From Klebsiella pneumoniae (GTDB taxonomy: Bacteria; Myxococcota_A; UBA9042): a stretch of 48,481 nt of DNA. Shown here one piece after another: positions 9,471-18,601 of this stretch. Position 1 is the stretch's first letter, and every line of letters starts with the position of its first letter. A program made the translations under genes and the position numbers. The notes under the pieces are model-generated. The model was not told the origin of the DNA, made no database searches, and saw only the letters and a program-made list of their open reading frames with translations. The DNA is taken from NCBI GenBank assembly GCA_945889325.1, contig CAMDBH010000020.1, positions 1 through 48,481 on the forward strand. Reading direction: 5' to 3'.

Positions 9471-9890
9471 CTATTTCTCCCGCAAGCGCGCCACGTCGGC
9501 GAGAAATTGCGTTTTGTCGCGCCAGTAGTCCGCCTCGTCGTAGTGCTGGGAGGCCAGCACCAAACAGATAGCGCCAGGGGTAAAATTCTCCAACCTTCGC
9601 CAAACATTGGGCCCGATATACAGGCCAACATCGGGTGCGGACAGCGTTTCCGTGCGCGAATCCAAACCGTCCTCCAGCACCACGTCAAACGTACCGTTCA
9701 ACGCGATATAGATTTGCTGCAACTCTTTATGCGCGTGCTCGCCGCGGATTGCGGCCGGAGCGAGGGCGAATAAATAGTAAACGCGCTGAATTTCAAATGG
9801 AATATGCTGCATTGCTTCCACCGCGACCAAGCCACCGCCGGCATTTCCCAAGCGCTGCAATGCGATCGTGTGGCATTTGGCGACGGACAC
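9471..9890 (-). CDS. dTDP-4-keto-6-deoxyglucose 3,4-ketoisomerase (FdtA/QdtA/Tyl1a family, cupin)
   Basis: This 139-aa cupin moves the keto group of dTDP-4-keto-6-deoxyglucose from C4 to C3. The catalytic histidines are H52 and H54 in RGEHAHKEL. Other family marks are VGLYIGPNVW (about 92-101) and LASQHYDEADY. The start is GTG at 9890 with GGAG 5 nt upstream. Family members are set to galacto (FdtA) or gluco (QdtA) products by two positions. As I recall the published alignments, the first is occupied here by Gly (NAGGGLVAVE) instead of Arg or Tyr, and the second by Arg (VWRR), closer to QdtA. The product stereochemistry is therefore uncertain. Confidence 0.88.
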   Translation of the reverse strand: MSVAKCHTIALQRLGNAGGGLVAVEAMQHIPFEIQRVYYLFALAPAAIRGEHAHKELQQIYIALNGTFDVVLEDGLDSRTETLSAPDVGLYIGPNVWRRLENFTPGAICLVLASQHYDEADYWRDKTQFLADVARLREK

Positions 9891-9917
9891 GGATACTCCA
9901 GCAACGACGACAAGTGC

Positions 9918-10943
9918 CTATTTTTGCGCCAGATACCAGCGCACCGTTTCGCTCAGGCCCTGCTCGAAACCCATTTGCGGCTGCCAACCGAGCTGTGCCA
10001 ACTTGCGCGCGTCGATGGCGTAGCGCCGATCATGCCCCGGGCGATCGGTCACAAAGCTAATCAAATTCAAGATTTCCTGCGCTGGCACCTGCAATTCTGC
10101 CGCTACAACCGCGCAAAGCTTTTGCACCAACTGGATATTTGTCCACTCATTGTCGCCGCCGACGTTATACGTTTGTCCAGTCAGTCCATGACGGACAATG
10201 TGCCAAATCGCGTCGCAATGGTCGCCGACATACAGCCAATCGCGGATATTGGCGCCACGGCCGTATACCGGAATTGATTTGCGCTGCAGGCAGTTGCGAA
10301 TCACGACCGGGATCAGCTTCTCGGCGTGTTGCCGGGGTCCGTAATTGTTGCTGCAGTTCGACAAGGTGACTGGCAAGCCGTAAGTGCGCTGCCATGCTCT
10401 AACCAAATGATCACTTGCAGCTTTTGACGCAGAATACGGTGAACTCGGTGCGTACGGCGTGTCCTCGGTGAACGCGGGATCGTTCACGTCGAGATCGCCG
10501 AACACTTCATCCGTCGAAACATGGTGAAAGCGACATAGCAACGGATCTACGACCTTTTCATCGATCCAAACGGCGCGCGCTGCCTCAAGCAAAGTGTACG
10601 TCCCCACGATGTTGGCGTGGACAAAGGCTGCCGGGCCATCGATCGAGCGATCTACGTGTGATTCCGCGGCCAAGTGGATAACCGTGTCGATGCGCTCGTC
10701 GCGCATCAAATCGCGCACCAGTATCGCGTGGGCGATGTCGCCTTGGACAAAATGATGGCGCGCTGGATCCGGCAGACCCGCCAACTGTGTGGGATCAGCT
10801 GCATAAGTGAGCGCGTCGAGGTTGAAAATCTGGATATTGGCATCGGCTTGCAACAGGCGATGGACCAAGTTGCTGCCGATAAAACCTGCGCCACCCGTCA
10901 GCAAAATGCGCCGCGGCTGATGTTGCAGCGCCAAATTAGGCAT
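9918..10943 (-). CDS. rmlB: dTDP-glucose 4,6-dehydratase
   Basis: RmlB oxidises and dehydrates dTDP-glucose to dTDP-4-keto-6-deoxyglucose with bound NAD. The 341-aa protein shows the Rossmann motif TGGAGFIGSN (16-25), HLAAESHVDRSI (90-101), the catalytic Thr-Asp-Glu in STDEVFGD (143-150) and the YxxxK pair at Y170 and K174 in SPYSASKAA. Length and motifs are normal for the family. A short N-terminal extension (about 10 residues) precedes the first strand. Its start overlaps the end of the upstream nucleotidyltransferase by 8 nt, so the two are translated together. The ketoisomerase gene follows after 27 nt. Confidence 0.95.
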   Translation of the reverse strand: MPNLALQHQPRRILLTGGAGFIGSNLVHRLLQADANIQIFNLDALTYAADPTQLAGLPDPARHHFVQGDIAHAILVRDLMRDERIDTVIHLAAESHVDRSIDGPAAFVHANIVGTYTLLEAARAVWIDEKVVDPLLCRFHHVSTDEVFGDLDVNDPAFTEDTPYAPSSPYSASKAASDHLVRAWQRTYGLPVTLSNCSNNYGPRQHAEKLIPVVIRNCLQRKSIPVYGRGANIRDWLYVGDHCDAIWHIVRHGLTGQTYNVGGDNEWTNIQLVQKLCAVVAAELQVPAQEILNLISFVTDRPGHDRRYAIDARKLAQLGWQPQMGFEQGLSETVRWYLAQK

Positions 10944-11670
10944 GAGGCAGGATCCGATTTTGATTATCGGTCATAATTTTATTGGCTTCCTGTAGCGAAT
11001 CGAAAGTGCCTGCGTCGGTCCAACGGCCGCGGCACACGTCGTATTGCAATTGCTGTTGCGCAATGTAGCGGTTATTGACCGCGGTAATTTCGTACTCGCC
11101 GCGGGGCGATGGCTCAATAGTGCGGATAATATCAAATACTTGCGCATCGTAGAGATAAAGGCCAACCACCGCCAATTGCGACTTGGGCTGGTGCGGCTTT
11201 TCTTCGATCTCGATTACTTGATGTTCATCAAGTGCTGCGACACCGTAGCGCTCCGGATCGCCAACTTCTTTGAGCAACACGCGGGCACCGAGATCTTGCA
11301 ACCTAAATTTCTGTACATACGGCGCGATCGAGCATTCAAAGATGTTGTCGCCGAGCAAGACGCAGATCTTGTGCCCCGCCGCAAAGTTTTCCGCCAGCGC
11401 CAAGGCGTGCGCAATACCGCCAGCCGATTCCTGCACTTTGTAACTGAGCGAGCAATTGAAATCTTTACCCGATCCAAGGCAGCGCACCACGTCGCCCATG
11501 TGATCGGTGGACGTCACGACCAAAATATCGTGGATACCCGCGTCGCACAACTGCCGAATCGGATGGAACAACATCGGCTCGCGTCCCACGGGCAGCAAGT
11601 GCTTGTTGGTGGCTTTGGTCAGCGGAAACAAGCGCGTCCCCAAACCACCTGCGAGAATCACGCCTTTCAT
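10936..11670 (-). CDS. rmlA: short-form glucose-1-phosphate thymidylyltransferase (RmlA/SpsI-like)
   Basis: The enzyme couples dTTP and glucose-1-phosphate to dTDP-glucose, the entry step of the locus. The nucleotide loop is LAGGLGTRLFPLTKATNKHL (6-25). Further marks are LLGDNIFE (about 112-119), IEEKPHQPKS and the C-terminal RGRWTDAGTFDSLQEA. At 244 aa it lacks the roughly 45-residue C-terminal part that builds the allosteric dTDP-rhamnose site in the long RmlA form (about 290 aa). It therefore resembles short SpsI-type enzymes and is probably not feedback-inhibited in the classical way. It is the first gene of the sugar operon; GGGGG precedes the ATG, and an 80-nt gap separates it from the thiolase gene. 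Confidence 0.88.
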   Translation of the reverse strand: MKGVILAGGLGTRLFPLTKATNKHLLPVGREPMLFHPIRQLCDAGIHDILVVTSTDHMGDVVRCLGSGKDFNCSLSYKVQESAGGIAHALALAENFAAGHKICVLLGDNIFECSIAPYVQKFRLQDLGARVLLKEVGDPERYGVAALDEHQVIEIEEKPHQPKSQLAVVGLYLYDAQVFDIIRTIEPSPRGEYEITAVNNRYIAQQQLQYDVCRGRWTDAGTFDSLQEANKIMTDNQNRILPHA

Positions 11671-11750
11671 ACTTACCCCCGCAAGGCCGCACTACGCTAA
11701 ACGCCGTCGATGATCGGGCGGCTATTGGTTGCGGTCAGACGCGAAATGGA

Positions 11751-12929
11751 TCAAAGCATCTCAATGGCAATGGCCACAGCTTCGCCGCCGCCGATGCACA
11801 AACTGGCGACGCCGCGTTTGCCGCCGGTGCGCGCCAAATGATGCAATAAAGTCACGAGGATGCGCGAACCGCTGGCGCCAATCGGATGCCCAAGCGCGAC
11901 GGCGCCGCCGCCGACGTTGACCTTGGCCGCGTCGAGTTGCAATCCCGCGGCGCAAACCAGAGACACGACCGAAAAGGCTTCATTGATTTCAAATAGATCG
12001 ACGTCGTCGTTGCGCCAACCGGCCTTGGCCACTGCCTTTTGGATGGCGCCGATCGGTGCGGTGGTGAACAATTCGGGCTTTTGCGCAAATGAAGCGTGCG
12101 CGACAATTTTTGCCAATGGTTTTAGGGCCAATGCCCTGCCCTTTTCCGCTGAAACGAGCACCAGCGCAGCCGCACCGTCGTTGATCGAACTGGCATTGGC
12201 CGCAGTAATCGTGCCATTCTTGTCAAACGACGGTCGCAAGGCCGCAAATTTGCTTGGAATGCCTTTGGCCGGCTCCTCATCTTTGCTGATGACCAGCGCA
12301 TCGCCTTTCTTTTGCGCAACAGAAACTGGCGCAATTTCAGCGTCAAACCAGCCTTGCGCCTGCGCGTGCATGGCGCGTTTGTAGCTTTCCGTGGCAAAGG
12401 CGTCTTGCGCTTCACGGCTGACTGCTTGATCTTTTGCCGTCAATTCACCGGCGTTGCCCATGTGGAAGTCATTGTAAACATCCCATAAACCGTCTTTGAT
12501 CAGGCCATCGATGAGGGTGCCGTGGCCCAATCGGTAGCCGTCGCGGGCTTTGTCCAAATAATACGGGGCCTGACTCATGTTTTCCATGCCACCGGCAACG
12601 ACGATTTCCGCATCACCGGCCGCTATTTGCGTCGCTGCCAGCATCACCGTCTTGGCGCCAGAGCCACAAACTTTGTTGACCGTGGTGCAAGGTACGGCAT
12701 GGGGAACGCCTGCAAAAATAGCAGCTTGCCGCGCCGGCGCTTGGCCGACATTGGCGGGCAGCACGCAGCCCATGTAGACTTCATCGACCTGATCGCCTGT
12801 GACACCAGCCCGCTGCAACGCTGCAGCGATTGCCACCGCACCTAGTTTTGGCGCCGAAACGCCTGCCAACGCGCCGCTAAAACTGCCGATCGGCGTGCGC
12901 GCGGCACCTACAATCCAAACTTCACGCAT
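11751..12929 (-). CDS. acetyl-CoA C-acetyltransferase (thiolase)
   Basis: Thiolase II joins two acetyl-CoA to acetoacetyl-CoA, or runs in reverse. The 392-aa protein has the three catalytic residues in standard places: nucleophile C88 in NKVCGSGAK, H348 in LGHPIGASG and C378 in SLCIGGGEA. The start ATG at 12929 has a clear AGGAG 6 nt upstream. It follows ndk by 10 nt. It could supply acetoacetyl-CoA for the mevalonate pathway whose later genes lie at 24625-29813, but it may equally serve fatty acid breakdown or polyhydroxybutyrate metabolism. Confidence 0.93.
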   Translation of the reverse strand: MREVWIVGAARTPIGSFSGALAGVSAPKLGAVAIAAALQRAGVTGDQVDEVYMGCVLPANVGQAPARQAAIFAGVPHAVPCTTVNKVCGSGAKTVMLAATQIAAGDAEIVVAGGMENMSQAPYYLDKARDGYRLGHGTLIDGLIKDGLWDVYNDFHMGNAGELTAKDQAVSREAQDAFATESYKRAMHAQAQGWFDAEIAPVSVAQKKGDALVISKDEEPAKGIPSKFAALRPSFDKNGTITAANASSINDGAAALVLVSAEKGRALALKPLAKIVAHASFAQKPELFTTAPIGAIQKAVAKAGWRNDDVDLFEINEAFSVVSLVCAAGLQLDAAKVNVGGGAVALGHPIGASGSRILVTLLHHLARTGGKRGVASLCIGGGEAVAIAIEML

Positions 12930-12939
12930 GAGCTAACTC

Positions 12940-13362
12940 CTAAACAATTTCAAAAGCAGCCGCGAAAAAATACGCAAGTTCGCGATCTGACGAAGCTTTG
13001 CTGTCCGAACCGTGCACGGTATTGCGGCCTTTTGATTCGGCGTACAGCTTGCGCAACGTGCCCTCGTCGGCCTTGGCCGGGTCGGTTGCACCCATCAACT
13101 CGCGATTTTTCGCAATGACATCTTGGCCTTCCAGCATCAGCAGCACGACGGGACCCGAAGTCATAAAATCGATCAGTTCACCAAACCATTTCTGTTCGCA
13201 ATGTTCGGCGTAAAAGCCTTCCGCTTGTTTACGCGTCAATTGCACCAATTTCATGGCGCGAATCGCAATGCCATTTGTCTCAAAATGACTGATAACATGA
13301 CCAATATGCTTGTTTTCCACCCCATCGGGTTTGACAATCGAGAGCGTGCGTTCCAGAGCCAT
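12940..13362 (-). CDS. ndk: nucleoside diphosphate kinase
   Basis: Ndk moves the gamma phosphate from NTPs to NDPs through a phosphohistidine. The 140-aa product is normal in length and shows the N-terminal [11 protein letters not shown] and the active-site segment RNTVHGSDS with the catalytic His near 117. The ATG at 13362 is chosen over one eight codons upstream because GAGGA lies about 8 nt before it and the family starts MALERTLS. The gene is placed between sucD and the thiolase, probably in one operon. The sucCD-ndk linkage is common in bacteria and links GTP/ATP made by succinyl-CoA ligase with nucleotide balance. Confidence 0.96.
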   Translation of the reverse strand: MALERTLSIVKPDGVENKHIGHVISHFETNGIAIRAMKLVQLTRKQAEGFYAEHCEQKWFGELIDFMTSGPVVLLMLEGQDVIAKNRELMGATDPAKADEGTLRKLYAESKGRNTVHGSDSKASSDRELAYFFAAAFEIV

Positions 13363-13452
13363 TTGTGTGTCCTCGTGCGCTTTCATGCGCTGGTTTTCAG
13401 TGTCACGGCGTCGATTGCGCCGCAGTTGTGGGTTTAATTTCAGATAGTTAAA

Positions 13453-14349
13453 CTAATCAGGTTTCCATACGGTGAGCAAAGTGGTGGCCAAATCGCCCGG
13501 TGTGGGCGCAACGGCAATGCCATTGGCCAAAAAGGCAGCGATCTTGCCCTGTCCCGTGCCGGTACCGCCAGAAATAATCGCGCCCGCGTGGCCCATACGC
13601 CGCCCTGCGGGCGCGGTTAAACCGGCAATAAAGCCGATGACTGGCTTGGTCATGTTGGCTTTGATCCAGGCCGCCGCGTTTTCTTCCGCCGATCCGCCGA
13701 TTTCTCCGATCATGATGACAGCGTGGGTGTCGGGGTCGTTCTCAAACAGTTCCAAAGCATCAATAAAATCTGTGCCTTTGACCGGATCGCCGCCGATGCC
13801 GATGCAGGTCGATTGGCCGATGCCCAACGCGGTCAACTGGCCCACAGCCTCATAAGTCAGTGTGCCCGAGCGCGAAACCACGCCCACATGGCCGATCTTG
13901 TGAATATGCCCCGGCATGATGCCGATCTTGCACTGCCCGGGCGTAATCACACCCGGGCAATTGGGGCCGATAAGCCGAATTTTATTGCCATTTGCCGCGA
14001 CTTTGCCTTCCAAGAATACTTTGGCCCGCAACATGTCATTGACCGGAATGCCTTCTGTAATCGCAACGATGAGTTCCACACCAGCGGCGATGGCTTCCAT
14101 GATCGCGTCGGCGGCAAACGGCGGCGGCACGTAGATCACGCTGGCGTTGGCGCCAGTGGCGGCAACTGCGAGGGCGACGGTGTCAAAAATCGGAATAGAA
14201 TCATCAAATTTGCTGCCACCCTTGCCCGGCGTGACGCCCGCGACAACGTTGGTGCCGTAGGCGACGGCCTGACGGGTGTGAAAGGCGCCAGTTTGGCCCG
14301 TAATGCCCTGAACCAACAGGCGGGTGTTCTTATCGACTAGGACGGCCAT
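13453..14349 (-). CDS. sucD: succinyl-CoA ligase (ADP/GDP-forming), alpha subunit
   Basis: SucD binds CoA and carries the phosphohistidine of succinyl-CoA synthetase in the TCA cycle. In the 298-aa protein the N-terminal CoA-binding Rossmann domain begins [11 protein letters not shown] (11-21), with [14 protein letters not shown] at 32-45. The conserved IGPNCPGVI is at 127-135, and the active-site His is H254 in [17 protein letters not shown] lies 7 nt before the ATG. It follows sucC by 65 nt. Confidence 0.97.
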   Translation of the reverse strand: MAVLVDKNTRLLVQGITGQTGAFHTRQAVAYGTNVVAGVTPGKGGSKFDDSIPIFDTVALAVAATGANASVIYVPPPFAADAIMEAIAAGVELIVAITEGIPVNDMLRAKVFLEGKVAANGNKIRLIGPNCPGVITPGQCKIGIMPGHIHKIGHVGVVSRSGTLTYEAVGQLTALGIGQSTCIGIGGDPVKGTDFIDALELFENDPDTHAVIMIGEIGGSAEENAAAWIKANMTKPVIGFIAGLTAPAGRRMGHAGAIISGGTGTGQGKIAAFLANGIAVAPTPGDLATTLLTVWKPD

Positions 14350-14414
14350 GTTCGGCTCCGTTTAACAGTTTTGTTTTGCGTTCCATTTTATTTGCGTTCA
14401 GTGCGACGTGCGGC

Positions 14415-15599
14415 CTACAGACCTTTGCTCAATGCATAGGCACGTGCCGCCGCGACGGCTTTTTGCGCGCCTTCTTTCATGTCGATGCCGGTTTGGATCG
14501 GCAAGCCGCTTTCGGCGAGGATTTTGCGGCCCAATTCGACGTTGGTGCCCTCCAACCGCACCACCAGCGGGCGGTCCAAGCCGACTTCGCGCGCCGCGGT
14601 GACCACGCCGGTGGCGATGGTGTCGCATTTCATGATACCGCCGAAAATATTGACGAAAATGGCGTGCACCCGCGCATCCGACAAAATGATCTTAAACGCC
14701 GCCGTGACCTTTTCCGCCGTCGCGCCACCGCCAACATCTAAGAAGTTGGCCGGTTCTGAGCCGTAATGCTTCAGGATGTCCATGGTAGCCATAGCGAGGC
14801 CGGCGCCATTGACCAAACAGCCGACGTTGCCGTCCAAATGCACGTAATTTAAGTCGTACTTGCCCGCTTCGATCTCGCGCGCATCCTCTTCATCCAGATC
14901 GCGCATGGCCGCGACGTCCGCGTGGCGGTACATGGCGTTGTCGTCAAAGTTCACTTTGCCATCTAGTGCTGTAATGCCGCCATCTTCACCGACAACCAGC
15001 GGGTTGATTTCCACGAGCGAGCAGTCCTTGCCCAAGTACAGGTCGTACAGCTGCAGGACAATTTTGCTGAACTGATTCATCGATTTACCGGACAATTTGA
15101 GCTTGAAGGCCAAATTGCGCGCTTGAAAGGCTTGCAGACCTACTTTGGGATCTGCCCATTCTTTGTGAATCAGCTCAGGCGTATTGTGTGCGACATCTTC
15201 AATGCTCATGCCGCCTTCGGTCGACGCCATCACGACGATCTTGCCGGTGTCGCGATCGAGCAACATCCCCAGGTACAGTTCGCGCGCAATGCTCGCTCCG
15301 CCTTCAATGTACAGCCGCCGTACCTTTTGCCCTTCTGGGCCAGTCTGGTGGGTCTTGAGCATCATGCCTAGAATTTCACTCGCTTTTTCCTTCACGGCCT
15401 CGCGGGATTTGACGACTTTGACGCCGCCGCCCAAGCCGCGGCCGCCTGCGTGAATTTGCGCTTTGACGACCCAAACCGGTCCGGGCAGGCGATCGGCCGC
15501 CGCAGTGGCATCTGCCAGTGAAAACGCCGGATAACCTTCGGGCACCGGGATGCCGTATTGGGCGAAAAGGATTTTAGCTTGGTATTCATGGATTTTCAT
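14415..15599 (-). CDS. sucC: succinyl-CoA ligase (ADP/GDP-forming), beta subunit
   Basis: SucC supplies the ATP-grasp nucleotide site and the succinate site of the heterotetrameric ligase. The 394-aa protein starts [20 protein letters not shown] and contains [18 protein letters not shown] (45-62), EINPLVV (about 200) and the phosphate-binding [15 protein letters not shown] and [10 protein letters not shown] segments. Family length is normal. The 158 nt upstream, up to the stop of the VTC-domain gene, hold no clear gene; an AGG-containing leader precedes the ATG, and no convincing promoter was identified. Confidence 0.97.
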   Translation of the reverse strand: MKIHEYQAKILFAQYGIPVPEGYPAFSLADATAAADRLPGPVWVVKAQIHAGGRGLGGGVKVVKSREAVKEKASEILGMMLKTHQTGPEGQKVRRLYIEGGASIARELYLGMLLDRDTGKIVVMASTEGGMSIEDVAHNTPELIHKEWADPKVGLQAFQARNLAFKLKLSGKSMNQFSKIVLQLYDLYLGKDCSLVEINPLVVGEDGGITALDGKVNFDDNAMYRHADVAAMRDLDEEDAREIEAGKYDLNYVHLDGNVGCLVNGAGLAMATMDILKHYGSEPANFLDVGGGATAEKVTAAFKIILSDARVHAIFVNIFGGIMKCDTIATGVVTAAREVGLDRPLVVRLEGTNVELGRKILAESGLPIQTGIDMKEGAQKAVAAARAYALSKGL

Positions 15600-15757
15600 C
15601 GGTTAACCTGTAATTTTCGTCGACGCAGGTGAGCTTGGGCAAAGCGCCAGCGAGGCGGGCACCTCGTGCGCGGCGCACTTAGCATGCGGCGCGAGGCATC
15701 GCAACCGGCGCTCGCGCGTCGATAGACAGGCCCGTCGGCTGCCAAATCGCTAAAAAA

Positions 15758-16465
15758 TCAGCGCGAAAGTAGCGACTCGATCCCCGCAACGTACTTGGAA
15801 TGCCGCGCAACCCGCCACGGCAAACCGGCCAGCGCCAGCGCGGCGAGGCCACGGTCCTCCTGCGCGACTTTCATTTCAATGATCAAGGCCTTGCGGTTGT
15901 TCGCCGCGCGCCAGATGCTCGGGGTGGCCCGTCCAAGCTGCGGAAACAATTGCACCGATCGATCCAGCGTCACGCGCACACGGGAATCGTGCGATTCAAA
16001 ATACATGCGATCGTAGCGGTTGATTAGGCTGACGACCGGTCGCAGATCCAGCGGAATCGCCAAGTGTTCTGCTAGTCGTTCGCGCACAGCTTGGCGAATT
16101 TGGTGCCAAGTTTGGGTCGTCAAATCCAGCGGCGCATTGACGTGCTGCGACCATTTCCAGCCGACAGCTGCGCCGCGCGCCTTAATTTCCAGGGTGTTTT
16201 GTTGGGGCTGCCAAGTGTTGCCGTACCAGCGCAGCCGGACTTTGGCGCGTTCGCTGATGCCCGACTGGTTGGCTGAAAACGCGGCTAGCGTCGGTGTATC
16301 GAAATACACATTGTTTACCGTGCGATCGGCGTAGCGGGGTCGAAACCCCATGCGATGACCAAACAACCACGCGACTGCATCGGGCAGATCGGACGGTTCG
16401 GCGACGATCTTGATCTCGTGCCGCACGGCTTGCGGAGGCGGCAATTCGTGAATAATTAAGCTCAT
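15758..16465 (-). CDS. VTC-domain protein (polyphosphate polymerase-like)
   Basis: The 235-aa protein matches the VTC fold, the tunnel-shaped nucleotide/polyphosphate domain related to triphosphate tunnel enzymes. Charged strands expected of that tunnel are seen: RHEIKIV near the N-terminus, NNVYFDT (about 51-57), ERAKVRLRWYG (about 73-83), NTLEIKARG (about 90-98), VSLINRYDRMYFES and an acidic strand ALIIEMKVAQ near the C-terminus. In yeast Vtc4 this domain makes polyphosphate; bacterial forms next to DUF4956 and CotH genes are less characterised. The ATG at 16465 overlaps the preceding stop as ATGA and is preferred over upstream codons. The three genes form a translationally coupled module. 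Confidence 0.85.
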   Translation of the reverse strand: MSLIIHELPPPQAVRHEIKIVAEPSDLPDAVAWLFGHRMGFRPRYADRTVNNVYFDTPTLAAFSANQSGISERAKVRLRWYGNTWQPQQNTLEIKARGAAVGWKWSQHVNAPLDLTTQTWHQIRQAVRERLAEHLAIPLDLRPVVSLINRYDRMYFESHDSRVRVTLDRSVQLFPQLGRATPSIWRAANNRKALIIEMKVAQEDRGLAALALAGLPWRVARHSKYVAGIESLLSR

Positions 16466-17667
16466 TTGCTCAGCCGCCAGTCGATGGCATCGCTGCACCA
16501 CTGCGGCATCGCCCAGATCGAGGCGTCCGAACTCGCCTGCACTTGCAGCGCATCCTGCCCCAGTTGCAGCGAAAGCGGCAGGGCGGCAGCGGCGTAGCGA
16601 CGGCGTCCGCGGGCCTGTTCCAGCGGGGTATCACGGTCGTGCTGCCAAGAAAGTGCAGGCTCACCAGCCACTTGCAGCCAGTCGTCCAACGGCGATGCCG
16701 GTCCCGAAAGCAGTGCGGCAGTCGCCGCGGCAATCTTGGGGTCGGCCAGTAGCAGCTGCGGCCAAAAGGCAACTTCGCGCTGACTTATCTGCGCATCGTC
16801 CCCGACTTGCAGCAACGGACGCAGTTGGTCGGTCAGCGGATCGTACAGCCACTGCAACGACGGCCATTGCCAAAGTTCTGCGCGCTGCCACACTTCGGTC
16901 AGCGCCAAAAGCGCTGCAACTTCTGGCACATTGACCACCGCCCCCGGAGCCACATCGCCGCGGACCAAGTGCCGCAACAACCAAAGCGCGCGCTCAACGG
17001 ACTTGGGCGGCAACGCGCCATCTGCCAGATTTGCAGTCGGACTCTGACGGCGCGGATCGAGCCAATCCATAGCCGCGGCGGGCCATTGCGTGGGCACGGG
17101 CGGGCGCAGGTGCAAGGCAACCGCGTCGCTGCGGCCCAAGGCCATTGGGGTCAGTTGCTCAAACGCCACGCCGGCGCCCACATCTTGCCCGTTGACGTCG
17201 ACTTGAAGCGGCAGCACCCGCGGCGCCCAAAGGTGCGCGCGTTGCAAACTCTGCACAAACAAGCCGCGTTGCACGGCCGATTCATCGAGCGGACGCAGAA
17301 CAAACTCCCGAATATCGCGCAGATCGCCGGGCGCTTGGATCGAAAAGCGCGAGGGGGCGAACGGCCACGGCTGTGCCGTAGGCCCGCGCGAAACCACCGA
17401 GACTTGCATCACTTTACTGCCGAAAGCCACCCTGCCGTTCGCGCTCAAGCCGCCGGCGTGCGAGCGGCCTAGGCGCAGTTGCTCAGACGCCACGAATGGC
17501 AATTGGATGGACAAAGTGGGCAGTGCGCGGTCGCGGTTCAGCCAGTCACGCAAAGTCGGCCACGCGTGCAGCGCCAAAAGGGCACCCACGAACATGCCTG
17601 CCAGTGCGATCAACCAAAACTTCGCGGCGCGGGCGTACTTGCTGGCGCTGTGCTGTTTAAGGTGCAT
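16462..17667 (-). CDS. membrane-anchored CotH-like protein (divergent)
   Basis: A 401-aa protein with one N-terminal TM segment (FWLIALAGMFVGALLALHAW, about 17-36) and the rest outside the membrane. Part of it resembles CotH-family spore-coat kinases: the order FVLRPLDESAVQRGLF, LQRAHLWAPRVLPLQVDVNG, then VGAGVAFEQLTPMAL matches the CotH run (core loading loop, NGxxxGxYxxxEq). The canonical downstream catalytic Asp residues are not obvious, so it may be inactive or use another substrate. The chosen ATG is 17667; TTG two codons earlier is possible. CotH, VTC and DUF4956 genes often occur together, which supports this call more than the sequence alone. Confidence 0.6.
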   Translation of the reverse strand: MHLKQHSASKYARAAKFWLIALAGMFVGALLALHAWPTLRDWLNRDRALPTLSIQLPFVASEQLRLGRSHAGGLSANGRVAFGSKVMQVSVVSRGPTAQPWPFAPSRFSIQAPGDLRDIREFVLRPLDESAVQRGLFVQSLQRAHLWAPRVLPLQVDVNGQDVGAGVAFEQLTPMALGRSDAVALHLRPPVPTQWPAAAMDWLDPRRQSPTANLADGALPPKSVERALWLLRHLVRGDVAPGAVVNVPEVAALLALTEVWQRAELWQWPSLQWLYDPLTDQLRPLLQVGDDAQISQREVAFWPQLLLADPKIAAATAALLSGPASPLDDWLQVAGEPALSWQHDRDTPLEQARGRRRYAAAALPLSLQLGQDALQVQASSDASIWAMPQWCSDAIDWRLSK

Positions 17668-17718
17668 CGGCAAGTCCGCATGAACAAAGGCAGCCGTTCG
17701 ATTCGCCGCGGCACACCA

Positions 17719-18417
17719 TCACAAACTGGGCATGCGCCCTTGATCTAGCAAGGTTAAGCGCACAGTGGGAAAGACCTGGGTCAGTTCCGCCGAGAGCGAA
17801 GCGATTTTGGCCGACGTATCGATGTCGACAAAAAAGGTCAGTTCCAGCCGCGCCTGTTCGCTGTCCATGCGCCGCAAATCCACCGCTTTGCAGTGTTTGT
17901 GCAGAATTTTCGCCACCGGCTCCAAGGCCTGACTGGCCGCTTCACCTTGGATCACTTCCAAGCCGATGTTCAAGTACAGGTGCCGCCCTTCACTTCTGTG
18001 TACGCGCAGTTGCACCAGCGTCATCAGCGCGACGATGATGGCTGTCGCGGCGCTGGTTTCCATCCGGTAGTCGGCGCCAAGACCTAAACCGATGGTGATC
18101 GACAGGAACAAATAGGCCAATTCTTCCGGTTCCTTGATCGGCGTGCGAAAGCGAATGATCGACAACGCGCCAACCAGGCCCAACGACAGGGCCAATGACG
18201 ACTTGACAATCGCGATCAACAGCACCGTAGTCACTGAAACAAAAGGGAAAACCTTGCCCAACACGTGACGGTTGCCCATCGATGCGCCAAAGCGGGCGTA
18301 ATGCAGCCCCAAGCCGAAAGTTATCGCCCACGCGATCAGCAAATTGATTGCTAGATCAGCGATTTGCAACGGGGCGGCCGCATTGCCAGGGTTCAACCAC
18401 GTTTGCGCTGCACTCAT
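17719..18417 (-). CDS. DUF4956 polytopic membrane protein
   Basis: A 232-aa integral membrane protein with about four hydrophobic helices: IADLAINLLIAWAITFGLGL (about 19-38), VFPFVSVTTVLLIAIVKSSL, a third containing LGLVGALSIIRF, and a fourth with SITIGLGLGADYR. The conserved signature GALSIIRFRTPIKEPEE (about 83-99) identifies the DUF4956 family. The C-terminal 90 residues form a soluble domain that looks ACT- or ferredoxin-like. The family is genetically linked to VTC and CotH proteins, and a role as a polyphosphate or substrate conduit is only a hypothesis. The ATG at 18417 has GAAGG directly upstream. The gene heads the operon. Confidence 0.85.
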   Translation of the reverse strand: MSAAQTWLNPGNAAAPLQIADLAINLLIAWAITFGLGLHYARFGASMGNRHVLGKVFPFVSVTTVLLIAIVKSSLALSLGLVGALSIIRFRTPIKEPEELAYLFLSITIGLGLGADYRMETSAATAIIVALMTLVQLRVHRSEGRHLYLNIGLEVIQGEAASQALEPVAKILHKHCKAVDLRRMDSEQARLELTFFVDIDTSAKIASLSAELTQVFPTVRLTLLDQGRMPSL

Positions 18418-18601
18418 ACCTTCGTTTCCTTCAGGGGCGGATGTTCGCGGAGCAATTCAGCAGGCAGCGCGCTACAAAGCCGGCGCCCAGCGTGCTACCA
18501 TAGCGGGCGGTGACTCTGTGCGCCAGATTCTGCGCCATTTTGCTGCCCACAAAGCGCTGCGCCCATGTGTTTTTGGCTTCTCTCAACAGGAATTTGACAC
18601 T

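Noticed and set aside
15600..15757. tRNA or small RNA gene between the VTC gene and sucC
   Set aside because: Short GC-rich inverted repeats occur, but no cloverleaf, CCA end or conserved small RNA was seen.
18344..18601. Longer N-terminus for the YihY protein
   Set aside because: The upstream codons are in frame but would add about 85 residues not found in the family and would overlap the divergent DUF4956 gene.
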